Assembly: GCA_945872285.1 (NCBI GenBank) | Contig: CAMBZR010000057.1 | Coordinates: forward strand, 1-23,391 | Origin: Bordetella parapertussis | Lineage (GTDB): Bacteria > Pseudomonadota > Gammaproteobacteria > Burkholderiales > Burkholderiaceae_B | Reading direction: 5' to 3' | DNA length: 23,391 nucleotides | In this document: one piece after another, positions 1 to 7,655 of the stretch | How the letters are laid out: each line of letters begins with the position of its first letter | How positions within the stretch are numbered: the first letter of the stretch is position 1 | The notes under the pieces: generated by a model | Seen by the model: the letters and a program-made list of their open reading frames with translations, nothing else | The model's database searches: none | Told to the model about the DNA's origin: nothing | Translations under genes and position numbers: made by a program

Positions 1-374
1 GCCATAACTGATTCGTACTCAAAGCAAGCAAACTTGCCCTCCCAAAAGTCAGCAATGCCTTTGCCGTGTGCAATAAAATCATCAATGCCAGCAAAATTGA
101 AAATGCCCAGTGGAAACTTGGCGAAGATGCAACTGAGGATGGGGTGGCGTGTAACGTTGGCCGTGCAGCAGGGTGCTCGGGCAAGCTGGCCACGCTGGTC
201 AAAAAGCCCATGGCAGAAGTCAAGGCTCAGTCAAACGAGGCCGGCATGATTCAGACCAGTCTCGCTGAAGCCGTCTTGCCGGCCTGGGTCAAGCGTTGCG
301 GCGACCGTTGCGGTGTGGTGTACAACGAGGTGATCGCACCCATCACAGGTGTGAAGTACATCGCTGGTAAGTAA
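1..374 (+). pseudogene. C-terminal third of a TRAP transporter substrate-binding protein (DctP family), reading frame disrupted at the window edge
   Basis: The frame ending at 374 encodes about 120 residues typical of the end of a TRAP solute-binding protein: a helical stretch, then LPAWVKRCGDRCG, then VYNEVIAPITGVKY and the stop. DctP proteins are usually about 330 residues, with the remainder upstream of the window. The frame is closed by TGA at 9-11, and no plausible start with a ribosome-binding site follows it. Upstream sequence could join through frame 1 (codons up to 10-12) if one base is missing near 12-13, or the TGA could be a nonsense change. The next gene, dctQ, starts 2 bases after the stop, so this was clearly the first gene of the dctPQM operon. 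Family assignment is fairly sure. Whether the break is real decay or a sequencing error cannot be decided from 374 bases. Confidence 0.6.
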
Positions 375-376
375 AG

Positions 377-997
377 GTGTATCAAGGTCTTGAATGGCTC
401 AGTCGCCGTGCGATGTGGGTAGCGGGGTTTTGCTATCTCCTGATCACGGTGCTGATCTGTTTTGATATTTTTGCCCGAAAGTTTCTGGGCTTTTCAACCG
501 AATCCACCATTGAACTGACGGGTTATCTGATGGCCGTTGGTATGAGTTGGGGGTTAGCTGGCACATTGTTTGAACGTGGTCATGTGCGCATCGATGTGTT
601 GGTGCAGCGCATGCCCTTGCGTGTGCGCGTGTGGTTGCATTTTGCCTCACTGCTCGCCTTAGTGGTGTCAACCGCGTTCTATGTGTATGGTGCGGTTTCA
701 ATTGCCAAAGATTCGTTTGCGTTTAACGCCACCGACCTCACCACCTTGCGCACGCCCTTAGTGCTTCCACAAGGGGTGTGGGCAGCAGGCTTTATATTGT
801 TATTGCTCGCAGCGGTTGCACTGGCGTTGCGCTCGGCTGCACAACTACTGCGCGGTGATCTTGTGACGATGGACCGCGCCTTGATGGCGCGCACCTACGA
901 AGATGAAGCCGCCGAAACCCTCGAGGCAGTTGCCGAGGCACAGGCACATATGCAGACGCCTAGCTTTGCATCTACTCACAAACTAGGCAGCAAATGA
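377..997 (+). CDS. dctQ: TRAP transporter small permease subunit (DctQ family)
   Basis: The protein has 206 residues with four hydrophobic segments (about 11-33, 45-67, 75-100 and 130-155), the usual layout of the small TRAP permease. This subunit pairs with DctM in the inner membrane and helps dock the periplasmic binding protein. The N-terminal part contains the FDIFARKFLGFSTESTIELTGYLM stretch region typical of DctQ, and the C-terminal 40 residues are a charged cytoplasmic tail. The start is GTG, 2 bases after the DctP stop, so translation is probably coupled. The stop overlaps the DctM start as ATGA at 994-997. Substrate cannot be read from this subunit; the amidase and DUF2848 genes downstream suggest an organic acid or amide. 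Confidence 0.9.
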   Translation: MYQGLEWLSRRAMWVAGFCYLLITVLICFDIFARKFLGFSTESTIELTGYLMAVGMSWGLAGTLFERGHVRIDVLVQRMPLRVRVWLHFASLLALVVSTAFYVYGAVSIAKDSFAFNATDLTTLRTPLVLPQGVWAAGFILLLLAAVALALRSAAQLLRGDLVTMDRALMARTYEDEAAETLEAVAEAQAHMQTPSFASTHKLGSK

Positions 998-2394
998 TTG
1001 CAATCGTATTCATTGTGATCATGGCGCTCGTGATTGGTGGTGCCAGCTTGCTTGGCGGTGCCGAGAGTGCCGCGGCCTTATCGGCAACGACCGTGCCTTG
1101 GTGGGCGCTGCTGGCGGTGTTGGCGGCGTTCGCCGGTTTTTTTGCAGGTGGTATTTATGTTGGGGCTGCACTATCCTCGCTTGCATTGTTGGCGGGTTTT
1201 TCGCTTTCAGACCGTCCGTTCTGGAATTTTTTAGGTGAGATGATTTGGGCGCCCTCGACCAACTTTGTGTTGGTGTCGGTGCCGCTGTTTTTATTGATGG
1301 GCGAGATCATGCTGCGCGCCGGTTTGTCTGAGCGTTTGTATCGTGGTTTGAATGTCTGGATGGGACGTTTACCCGGCGGCTTGTTGCACACCAATATTTT
1401 GGCCTGCGGGGTGTTTTCTGCGGTGGCGGGTTCAAGCGTGGCAACGGCGGCAACGATGGGCTCAGTCGCCTTACCGTATTTTGAAAAAAGTCATTACCCA
1501 CCAAAGTTAGTACTGGGTTCGCTTGCTGCGGGCGGAGCTTTAGGCAATCTGATTCCACCTGGTATTACGTTCATTATTTATGGTTTGATTACTGAGACCT
1601 CGGTGGGAGCTTTATACATTGCGGCGATAGGACCGAGTATTTTGGTCGTTCTCTTATTTATTGCGGTCATTTTTTACTACAGCTACAAGCTCAAGTTACG
1701 GGCTGACCCAAGCGCGATGGGCGTCAACTGGCGGCATAAGGTCGCGAGTTTGTCAGACTTATTGCCAACGACCTTATTAATTGGGCTCGTGTTGGGCACC
1801 ATTTATGCGGGCTTGGCAACGCCAACTGAATCTGCAGCACTGGGTGTGGCAGGCAGTTTGATTTTGGCGCTGGTGGATCGCAAGCTGAACTGGAAAATGA
1901 TCTCTGAGTCGCTGCATGCGACAGCACGCACCACCTCGATGATCGCGTTGATTTTGTTTGGCGCCTACGTGTTGAATTACATTTTGTCGGCCTTGGGCGT
2001 GCCACAGATGTTGGCAAAGTTTTTAACCGGGCTACCCTTGCCGGGTTGGGCGATCATGTTGGTCATCATTGGCTTTTACCTGGCCTTGGGCACTTTCATG
2101 GAAGGCCTCTCGATGGTCATCTGTACCGTACCCTTGCTGTTTCCGGTGGTCAAGGCGTTGGGGTACGATCCAATCTGGTTTGGTGTGGTGATTACGATGT
2201 TGGTCGAGATCGCGATGATCAGTCCGCCTGATGGCACGGTACTTTACGTCTTGCAAGGCATGCGACGACAGCCGGGGCCCATCACCGATGTTTTTTCTGG
2301 TGTGATGCCGTTTATGTTCGTGTATATGTTGGCGATTGTTATTTTGATGGTGTTTCCGTCGATCGCTCTGTGGTTGCCTGCGGTCTTGTCTTAA
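994..2394 (+). CDS. dctM: TRAP transporter large permease subunit (DctM family)
   Basis: The 466-residue protein is strongly hydrophobic, with roughly a dozen membrane segments. It carries typical DctM features: GEIMLRAGLSERLYRG after the early segments, FSAVAGSSVATAATMGSVALP, then GNLIPPGITFIIYG, and in the second half a repeat of that half-motif around TPTESAALGV and MVEIAMISPPDG. DctM is the ion-driven translocating subunit of TRAP transporters. An N-terminal segment of about 45 residues (MALVIGGASLLGGAES and following) is somewhat longer than in many DctM proteins. The start codon overlaps the dctQ stop by 4 bases, which indicates translational coupling. Assignment to the DctM family is secure; the substrate is unknown. 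Confidence 0.93.
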   Translation: MIAIVFIVIMALVIGGASLLGGAESAAALSATTVPWWALLAVLAAFAGFFAGGIYVGAALSSLALLAGFSLSDRPFWNFLGEMIWAPSTNFVLVSVPLFLLMGEIMLRAGLSERLYRGLNVWMGRLPGGLLHTNILACGVFSAVAGSSVATAATMGSVALPYFEKSHYPPKLVLGSLAAGGALGNLIPPGITFIIYGLITETSVGALYIAAIGPSILVVLLFIAVIFYYSYKLKLRADPSAMGVNWRHKVASLSDLLPTTLLIGLVLGTIYAGLATPTESAALGVAGSLILALVDRKLNWKMISESLHATARTTSMIALILFGAYVLNYILSALGVPQMLAKFLTGLPLPGWAIMLVIIGFYLALGTFMEGLSMVICTVPLLFPVVKALGYDPIWFGVVITMLVEIAMISPPDGTVLYVLQGMRRQPGPITDVFSGVMPFMFVYMLAIVILMVFPSIALWLPAVLS

Positions 2395-2425
2395 GATTTT
2401 TAATGCTTTTATTTTTCGAGACGTC

Positions 2426-3148
2426 ATGATTAAACCTCACCTGTATTTTTCGTGCGAAGCTGTGGGTGCCGATGGCACGATTACGACAACGCTGGCTGCG
2501 GTTTCCCCAAGGCATTATGTGATTGCCGGCTGGACAGGGCGTGATGCGGCGGCGATCGAGCATCACATTCATGAGCTTGGTTTAATTGGTGTGCCGGCGC
2601 CCTCGACGGTGCCGCTTTATTACCGTGGTAGTGCGTTGCTGCTCACGCAAGCCGAAACGATCGAAGTGGTGGGCCCCGATAGCTCGGGCGAGGTTGAGCC
2701 GGTGTTGTTTTACGCAGAGGGCGAATGGTGGCTGACTGTTGGCTCCGATCACACCGACCGTCGTGTTGAAACCTATTCGATTGCTGTGTCTAAACAGTTG
2801 TGCCCTAAGCCGACGGGTGCTGCGGCGTGGCGCTGGTCGGACGTCTCGGCCTACCAAGACGAACTCGAACTGATCTCGCGTATTTTTGAAGATGGCAAGT
2901 GGGTTGACTATCAGAAGGGCATGTTCGGCTCGATTCGACCGCTTGAATCGTTGCGTGATGGCTGCTTCGTGGGCCCACACATTGACGAAGGTAGTTTTGT
3001 TTCATGCGGCACACTGGGTGCAATCCCAAACGCAAAGGGCGAGGGGATACGGGCTGCTGCTCAAATGGAGCTTGAAATCCGTGACCCACGGCGCAAGCGC
3101 AGCATCAAACATCGCTACTCGGTTGACGTGCTGCCGCTGGTGGCTTAA
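2426..3148 (+). CDS. DUF2848 family protein
   Basis: This 240-residue soluble protein matches my memory of the DUF2848 family. It has YVIAGWTGRDAAAIEHHI near residue 30, then PSTVPLYYRGSALLLTQ, SSGEVEPVLF, VGSDHTDRRVE and SKQLCPKP. The family is thought to have a fumarylacetoacetate-hydrolase-like fold, but no reaction is established to my knowledge. It lies 31 bases after dctM and 30 bases before an amidase gene, all on one strand, so it is probably part of the same operon and acts on the imported compound or its hydrolysis product. No signal peptide is visible. The start ATG at 2426 has only a weak upstream purine stretch (CGAGACG). Confidence 0.85.
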   Translation: MIKPHLYFSCEAVGADGTITTTLAAVSPRHYVIAGWTGRDAAAIEHHIHELGLIGVPAPSTVPLYYRGSALLLTQAETIEVVGPDSSGEVEPVLFYAEGEWWLTVGSDHTDRRVETYSIAVSKQLCPKPTGAAAWRWSDVSAYQDELELISRIFEDGKWVDYQKGMFGSIRPLESLRDGCFVGPHIDEGSFVSCGTLGAIPNAKGEGIRAAAQMELEIRDPRRKRSIKHRYSVDVLPLVA

Positions 3149-3178
3149 TTAATTTCTCTAACTTTTTCCTCATTCATC

Positions 3179-4528
3179 ATGACCCAAATCACGCAAACCA
3201 TCGATCAACTCAACACCCGTCTTGCTCGTGGTGAAACCACTCGCGAAGCGCTGGTCGCGCAGGCTCTAGAAAACGCTCAGCACAGTTCGGCTAAAAGTGT
3301 CTTCACCAAGCTGTATCCAGAGGCGGCGCTTGGGGTGGCGCGACAAGCGGATGCGGCGCAGGTTGCAGGGCTTGAGCAACCCGCCTTGGCCGGTTTGCCT
3401 GTTTCGATTAAAGACCTTTATGGCGTGGCAGGCGAAACCACGATGTCAGGTTCAATCGTGTGCAAAGGTGAACCGGTGCAAACGCATGATGCGCCGGTGA
3501 TTGCGCGACTGCGTGCTGCCGGCTCGGCCATTATTGGCAAAACAAATATGACCGAATTTGCTTTCTCAGGGATCGGCATCAACCCCCACTACGGTACCCC
3601 CGTCAATCCTACTGATACTCGGGTTGCACGTGTGCCAGGCGGCTCGTCTTCGGGTGCGGCGGTCTCAGTGGCACTGGGGTTGGCCGTGGCAGGCCTGGGG
3701 TCGGATACGGGCGGCTCGATCCGTGTGCCCGCAGCGTTGTGTGGAATCGTCGGTTTTAAAAGTTCTCAGTTTCGTGTGCCGCTCACGGGGGCGCTCGAGC
3801 TTGCCCGTTCGCTAGATACCGTGTGCGCCATGACGCGTAGTGTGCAAGATTGCCTGACCGTCGACGGTGTGCTCTCGGGGGCCCTGTTGAAGGTTAAACG
3901 CCGGCCCTTGTCTGGTATGCGTTTTGCGCTGCCGCAGACGACCTTGCTAGATGGCTTGGATGATACCGTGGCAAAGGCCTTTGCACGTAGCGTCTCGGCG
4001 CTGTCGGCTGCAGGTGCGCAGATCATTGAGATCCCGTTGGCTGAGTTGGCTGAAATCCCTAAGCTCAATGCGCCAGGTGGGTTATCACCGATCGAGGCTT
4101 ATGCCGTGCATCACGCGCGTCTGGCCAAGTCCAAAGAAGGTTTTGATCACCGCGTGGCAGCCCGCATTGCGTTGGGCGCGCCGGTGACCGCGCAGCAGTA
4201 TCTTGCCATGCTCGATAACCGCTTGGGTTGGATTGCAAGAGTTGAACGTGCGCTCGAAGGGTTTGACGCGGTGCTTTGCCCAACCACCCCAATTATTGCG
4301 CCAGAGATCGCGAAGCTTGAAGCCTCGGACGAAGCTTTTTTTAAGGCGAATGGCCAGATGTTGCGCAACACGTTTGCTTTCAACTTTTTGGACGGCTGCT
4401 CGTTTAGCTTGCCTTGTCACCATGCTGGCGAGCAGGCGGTCGGTTTGATGCTGTCGTCGGTGAGGGGTGACGATGCGGCATTGGCGGCAGTGGCGCTGGC
4501 GGTCGAGGCGGCACTGGCGACCCAGTAG
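3179..4528 (+). CDS. amidase-signature family hydrolase (GatA-like amidase)
   Basis: The protein has 449 residues with the full amidase signature: LPVSIKDLYGV with the catalytic lysine near 78, GGSSSGAAVS near 154-163 supplying the cis-serine, and GSDTGGSIRVPAALCGIVGF near 174-192 with the nucleophilic serine near 180. The family hydrolyses carboxamide C-N bonds. It lacks the long C-terminal extension of true GatA, and gatB/gatC are absent, so a catabolic amidase is more likely than the tRNA amidotransferase subunit. It follows the TRAP and DUF2848 genes by 30 bases and probably hydrolyses the TRAP substrate in the cytoplasm. The upstream region has no good Shine-Dalgarno sequence; the ATG at 3179 is the only sensible start before the conserved region. 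Confidence 0.9.
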   Translation: MTQITQTIDQLNTRLARGETTREALVAQALENAQHSSAKSVFTKLYPEAALGVARQADAAQVAGLEQPALAGLPVSIKDLYGVAGETTMSGSIVCKGEPVQTHDAPVIARLRAAGSAIIGKTNMTEFAFSGIGINPHYGTPVNPTDTRVARVPGGSSSGAAVSVALGLAVAGLGSDTGGSIRVPAALCGIVGFKSSQFRVPLTGALELARSLDTVCAMTRSVQDCLTVDGVLSGALLKVKRRPLSGMRFALPQTTLLDGLDDTVAKAFARSVSALSAAGAQIIEIPLAELAEIPKLNAPGGLSPIEAYAVHHARLAKSKEGFDHRVAARIALGAPVTAQQYLAMLDNRLGWIARVERALEGFDAVLCPTTPIIAPEIAKLEASDEAFFKANGQMLRNTFAFNFLDGCSFSLPCHHAGEQAVGLMLSSVRGDDAALAAVALAVEAALATQ

Positions 4529-4620
4529 GGCGGTCAAGAACACGCTGAAAGCACCTGAAATCGATCGAAACAAGTAGTCTTGCCCTTGCCCCTTACCCTA
4601 GGCATTTAACGGCTCTAAGC

Positions 4621-4650
4621 TACTCCTCAGTTTCACTCAACAGAGGAGTA
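4621..4650 (+). promoter_or_regulatory. RBS-sequestering hairpin in front of the small lipoprotein gene
   Basis: TACTCCTC at 4621-4628 is perfectly complementary to GAGGAGTA at 4643-4650, giving an 8-bp stem with a 14-base loop. The whole Shine-Dalgarno (GAGGAG) is in the 3' arm, and the ATG follows at 4655. Folding would block ribosome access; opening by heat, a trans-acting RNA or a protein would allow it. The pairing is seen directly; a regulatory role is inference. Confidence 0.5.
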
Positions 4651-4654
4651 CAAC

Positions 4655-4894
4655 ATGAAAGTCTTGCGCGGTATGGTTGTTGGGGTGTTGTTGTTGCTGA
4701 CAGGCTGTGTGGCTTATGGCCCTGAGGCGGGGGCGCATGGTTACGGGTACGGCTCAGGGTACGCGTACAGACCTGCGTATCCCGTGTATGTGGCCCCCTA
4801 CCCAACCGTAGTCGTGCCGGCCGTCAGATATCCGCGCTATCGGCCTCACGGGCATCACGATAGGCATCACGGGCATCGCCGTTGGCACCGCTAG
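4655..4894 (+). CDS. small His- and Tyr-rich predicted lipoprotein
   Basis: The 79-residue protein has a lysine/arginine start, a hydrophobic core (about 7-15) and a lipobox LTGC with the modified cysteine at 18. It is therefore predicted to be lipidated and anchored in the envelope. The mature part has a Gly/Tyr-rich stretch (YGYGSGYAYRPAYPVY), a Pro/Val segment, and a C-terminal tail of HGHHDRHHGHRRWH type that could bind metal. I do not recognise a named family, though similar short Tyr/His-rich lipoproteins are common in Burkholderiales. The strong Shine-Dalgarno GAGGAG sits 4 bases before the ATG and is buried in a hairpin. It stands alone between the amidase and the kinase gene on the same strand. 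Confidence 0.75.
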   Translation: MKVLRGMVVGVLLLLTGCVAYGPEAGAHGYGYGSGYAYRPAYPVYVAPYPTVVVPAVRYPRYRPHGHHDRHHGHRRWHR

Positions 4895-4968
4895 GGCGTA
4901 TGGCCGAGACGGGGCTTTTCGCTCAATCAGGTAAAGTGTGGGTACTTGCCTCAGCTGGAGCCCAACTT

Positions 4969-5016
4969 ATGTCCTCCTATTTTCTGAAAGGCAAGCTTTT
5001 ACGGAGTAGTCATTGA
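4969..5016 (+). CDS. possible 15-codon leader ORF overlapping the RIO kinase start
   Basis: An ATG at 4969 preceded by GGAG at 4957-4960 opens a frame for MSSYFLKGKLLRSSH. It stops with TGA at 5014-5016, overlapping the kinase TTG start (5013-5015) as TTGA. The arrangement would suit translational coupling of the weak TTG start. It may be chance; only the sequence arrangement supports it. Confidence 0.25.
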   Translation: MSSYFLKGKLLRSSH

Positions 5017-5861
5017 AAGTCCCGCAACGCCTTGCGCCCTTGGTAGAAGAAGGCTTAGTCGACGAAGTGCTCAGTCAACTCATGAGTGGCAAAGAGGCCA
5101 CGGTCTACGTGGTCCGTTGTGGCGAGTCGGTGCGTTGTGCCAAAGTGTACAAAGACGCCAAGCAGCGTAGCTTCAAAAACGCGGTGTCCTACACCGAAGG
5201 TCGTAAAGTCAAAAATAGCCGTCAGGCCCGTGCCATGGAAAAAGGCACGCGCTACGGCCGGCAAATGCAAGAAGAAGCCTGGCAAAACGCCGAGGTCGAT
5301 GCCTTGTTTCGCTTGGCAAATGCGGGTGTTCGGGTACCGCAGCCTTACATTTGTACCGACGGCGTCTTGTTAATGGAACTCGTCACAGACGCTGATGGAC
5401 AAGTGGCGCCGCGCCTGAACGACGTTGAACTGACTGCAGAGTCGGCGCTTGAGCACCACGCGTATCTGATTAAACAGGTCGTCCGTATGCTCTGCGCCGG
5501 GGTGATCCATGGCGACTTGTCTGAATACAATATTTTGATGGCAGCCAGCGGCCCCGTGATTATTGATTTGCCGCAGGCTGTCGATGCTGCGGGTAATAAC
5601 GAAGCCGCTGCTATGCTTTCGCGCGATGTGCAAAATCTGGCTGTTTATTTTGGTCAGTTTGCCCCGCAGTTGCTGACAACAGCCTATGCCAAAGAAATCT
5701 GGCAGCACTATGTCGCTAGCACCTTGACGCCTGAAACGCCTTTAACAGGCTTTGTGGCGGCCGACACGACACCCGTTGATATGGACGGGTTAATGCAAGA
5801 AATCGAAGACACCCGCCGCGAAGAGCAAGAGCGCAGGTTGCGTTTGCAAGAACGCGATTAA
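5013..5861 (+). CDS. RIO1-family serine protein kinase (PA4780-type)
   Basis: The 282-residue protein is close to the length and sequence I associate with the bacterial RIO kinase of the PA4780 type. After a short N-terminal domain come SGKEATVYVV (nucleotide-binding loop, about 25-34), RCAKVYK with the ATP-binding lysine near 44, and NSRQARAMEKGT. The catalytic loop HGDLSEYNIL (167-175) has Asp168 and Asn173, and IIDLPQAVDAAGN has the metal-binding Asp185. A charged coiled tail ends the protein. RIO kinases phosphorylate serine; eukaryotic members act in ribosome maturation, and bacterial roles are poorly known. The start is TTG at 5013 with an ACGGAG site just upstream, and the resulting MKVPQRL N-terminus fits the family. 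ilvE follows about 60 bases later, probably with its own promoter. Confidence 0.9.
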   Translation: MKVPQRLAPLVEEGLVDEVLSQLMSGKEATVYVVRCGESVRCAKVYKDAKQRSFKNAVSYTEGRKVKNSRQARAMEKGTRYGRQMQEEAWQNAEVDALFRLANAGVRVPQPYICTDGVLLMELVTDADGQVAPRLNDVELTAESALEHHAYLIKQVVRMLCAGVIHGDLSEYNILMAASGPVIIDLPQAVDAAGNNEAAAMLSRDVQNLAVYFGQFAPQLLTTAYAKEIWQHYVASTLTPETPLTGFVAADTTPVDMDGLMQEIEDTRREEQERRLRLQERD

Positions 5862-5882
5862 GGGAATTGTCAGTCTCATGGC

Positions 5883-5888
5883 TATAAT
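5883..5888 (+). promoter_or_regulatory. candidate -10 box of the ilvE promoter
   Basis: A perfect TATAAT lies in the 50-base gap between the RIO kinase and ilvE. It predicts a transcript start near 5895 and a leader of about 29 bases to the ATG at 5924. No good -35 lies at 16-18 bases; TTGTCA at 5868-5873 is too close (9-base spacer). The proposal rests on the -10 match only. Confidence 0.35.
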
Positions 5889-5923
5889 CAAGTGAACATA
5901 TAGCCAATCACTTGAACCTTGCC

Positions 5924-7021
5924 ATGACCGCACAATCTTCGCTTGCTTTTCAGTCGACCAAGTCTCCTCAGCCTACCCCTCAGGCCGAACGCGAGGCAAT
6001 CGTCGCTAACCCCGGGTTTGGTAAGTACTTTACCGATCACATGGTATCGATTGACTGGACCTTAGAGCGGGGTTGGCACGATGCCGCGCTTAAGCCTTAC
6101 GGCCCCTTAATGCTGGATCCGGCTTCGTCGGTCTTGCATTACGCCCAAGAGATTTTTGAAGGCCTTAAAGCTTATCGTCACCCCGACGGTTCAATCTGGA
6201 CGTTCCGTCCTGAAGAAAACGCTGCGCGGATGCAGCGCTCTGCAAAGCGACTGGCCTTGCCGCCACTACCGACAGATTTATTTCTTGAGTCGATCAAGCA
6301 ACTCGTTCACGCAGACGCCAACTGGGTGCCAGGTGCGGGCGAAATGAGCTTGTATCTTCGGCCTTTCATGATCGCCAATGAAAGCTTTTTAGGTGTGCGT
6401 TCAGCGCACCGTGCGGCTTACTATGTGATCGCGAGCCCAGCGGGCCCTTACTTTGCCAAGGGCGTTGCGCCTGTGATGATTTGGTTGGCTGAAGATCACT
6501 CTCGTGCAGCCTATGGTGGTACAGGTGCTGCCAAGTGTGGGGGTAACTACGCAGCCTCGCTGTTGCCTCAGCAAGAAGCTTACGAAAACGGCTGCCCACA
6601 GGTTTTGTTTTTAGATTCGCAAGAAGGTAAGTACATCGAAGAGCTTGGCGGGATGAATGTATTTTTGGTGCTTAAAGATGGCACGCTCGTGACGCCCGAA
6701 TTGACCGGAAGCATTCTTGAAGGCGTGACACGCATGAGCATTATCCAACTTGCGCGCGACCGTGGCCATAAAGTTCAAGAACGCAAAATTACCATTGATG
6801 AGTGGCGCGATGGTATTACCTCGGGTGAAGTCACAGAGGCGTTTGCCTGTGGCACGGCTGCAGTGGTAACACCTATTGCTGCACTCAAGGGTCGAGGCTT
6901 TGTTGCGGGTGACGAAAACGCACCTGCCGGTAAGCTCACCATGTCTTTGCGGCAAGAGCTCACCGATATCCAGTCAGGGCGTTTGCCTGATCGTCATGGT
7001 TGGATGCTGCGTTTGGTTTAA
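5924..7021 (+). CDS. ilvE: branched-chain amino acid aminotransferase (class IV, IlvE)
   Basis: The protein of about 365 residues is a full-length fold-type IV PLP aminotransferase of the BCAT II subgroup. Seen motifs are LHYAQEIFEGLKAYR near 70-85, RPFMIANE, the PLP lysine in GGTGAAKCGGNYA (residue 204 from this start), EELGGMNVFLV, and GSILEGVTRMSIIQLARDRG binding the cofactor phosphate. It interconverts leucine, isoleucine and valine with their 2-oxo acids using glutamate/2-oxoglutarate, in the cytoplasm. I chose the ATG at 5924; an in-frame TTG at 5912 would add four residues, and neither has a clear Shine-Dalgarno. The 3' end overlaps the convergent gene by 4 bases. Family assignment is secure. 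Confidence 0.93.
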   Translation: MTAQSSLAFQSTKSPQPTPQAEREAIVANPGFGKYFTDHMVSIDWTLERGWHDAALKPYGPLMLDPASSVLHYAQEIFEGLKAYRHPDGSIWTFRPEENAARMQRSAKRLALPPLPTDLFLESIKQLVHADANWVPGAGEMSLYLRPFMIANESFLGVRSAHRAAYYVIASPAGPYFAKGVAPVMIWLAEDHSRAAYGGTGAAKCGGNYAASLLPQQEAYENGCPQVLFLDSQEGKYIEELGGMNVFLVLKDGTLVTPELTGSILEGVTRMSIIQLARDRGHKVQERKITIDEWRDGITSGEVTEAFACGTAAVVTPIAALKGRGFVAGDENAPAGKLTMSLRQELTDIQSGRLPDRHGWMLRLV

Positions 7022-7545
7022 GGCGCTGGCTTGAGTACCAGCGACAGCATCAGTTGGTATTGTGCGGCGTCAAGATAGGGCTGCTTATTCATTAAATCCA
7101 TTAACAGCTGATCGGCCAAAATGACCTGGCCCGCGGGCAGCTCTTTCATGACCGCTGAATACACCGCAAAGCGCCCGCCGTTTGCCCAGCTTTGAATCGC
7201 TTGCTCATGCGCCTGAGTGTGTTGCAGCTTTTGTTGAGTGCGCTTCAGGCGTTGTCGGTCGGCCTCGACGTTGCCGTAAGGGGTTCGTGCTAAGGTTTGC
7301 CCCGAACCCCTCAGCACCCTGAGACGCGCCGCCGTGCGAATGGTCAGGTAATCGGCCTGCGTGACGAGGCGTGCACGTTCAAGCAATTGGATTTGCGCCA
7401 ACAGCAACTCAGGTTGGGCATCGACTTGCTTGGCGAGCTTCTTGAGGTTGACAGGCACGCGGTGCCCACGTTGCTCGAGCAAGCTTTGGTAGCGTTGCGC
7501 AGTGAACTGCGTTTGGCCTGCAGGGATTGAGCGTGGGAGCGGCAT
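7018..7545 (-). CDS. uncharacterised 175-residue protein
   Basis: I do not recognise this family. The protein is basic, largely helical and Gln-rich, with no signal peptide or membrane segment. An N-terminal half (LKKLAKQVDAQPELLLAQIQ) hints at a small helix bundle, residues 95-120 are a likely coiled coil, and the C-terminal half (PAGQVILADQLLMDLM) is more hydrophobic. A TGAGGT site (7555-7560 on the plus strand, read in reverse) about 10 bases before the ATG supports the start. It is convergent with ilvE, overlapping by 4 bases, and divergent from the membrane protein gene at 7656. Length, a plausible ribosome site and good packing between neighbours argue it is real. Confidence 0.65.
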   Translation of the reverse strand: MPLPRSIPAGQTQFTAQRYQSLLEQRGHRVPVNLKKLAKQVDAQPELLLAQIQLLERARLVTQADYLTIRTAARLRVLRGSGQTLARTPYGNVEADRQRLKRTQQKLQHTQAHEQAIQSWANGGRFAVYSAVMKELPAGQVILADQLLMDLMNKQPYLDAAQYQLMLSLVLKPAP

Positions 7546-7655
7546 CTGTAGATTACCTCAAGGCAGCATAGTATATCTTAGCGATTCAAATTAGTACATC
7601 TTAAGTGATTTATACGCTACATCCAGATGGGATAGTAATATTTAACCGATTGAAA

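Noticed and set aside
4085..4573. 162-residue open frame on the minus strand inside the amidase gene
   Set aside because: It is an antisense shadow of a conserved amidase, with no recognisable domain and no ribosome site of note.
5868..5888. TTGTCA/TATAAT as a complete ilvE promoter
   Set aside because: The 9-base spacer is too short; only the -10 box was kept.
7555..7610. GTG at 7605 as the start of the membrane protein
   Set aside because: No ribosome site precedes it and the added 17 residues are hydrophilic; ATG 7656 gives a more natural membrane-protein start, though this is not certain.
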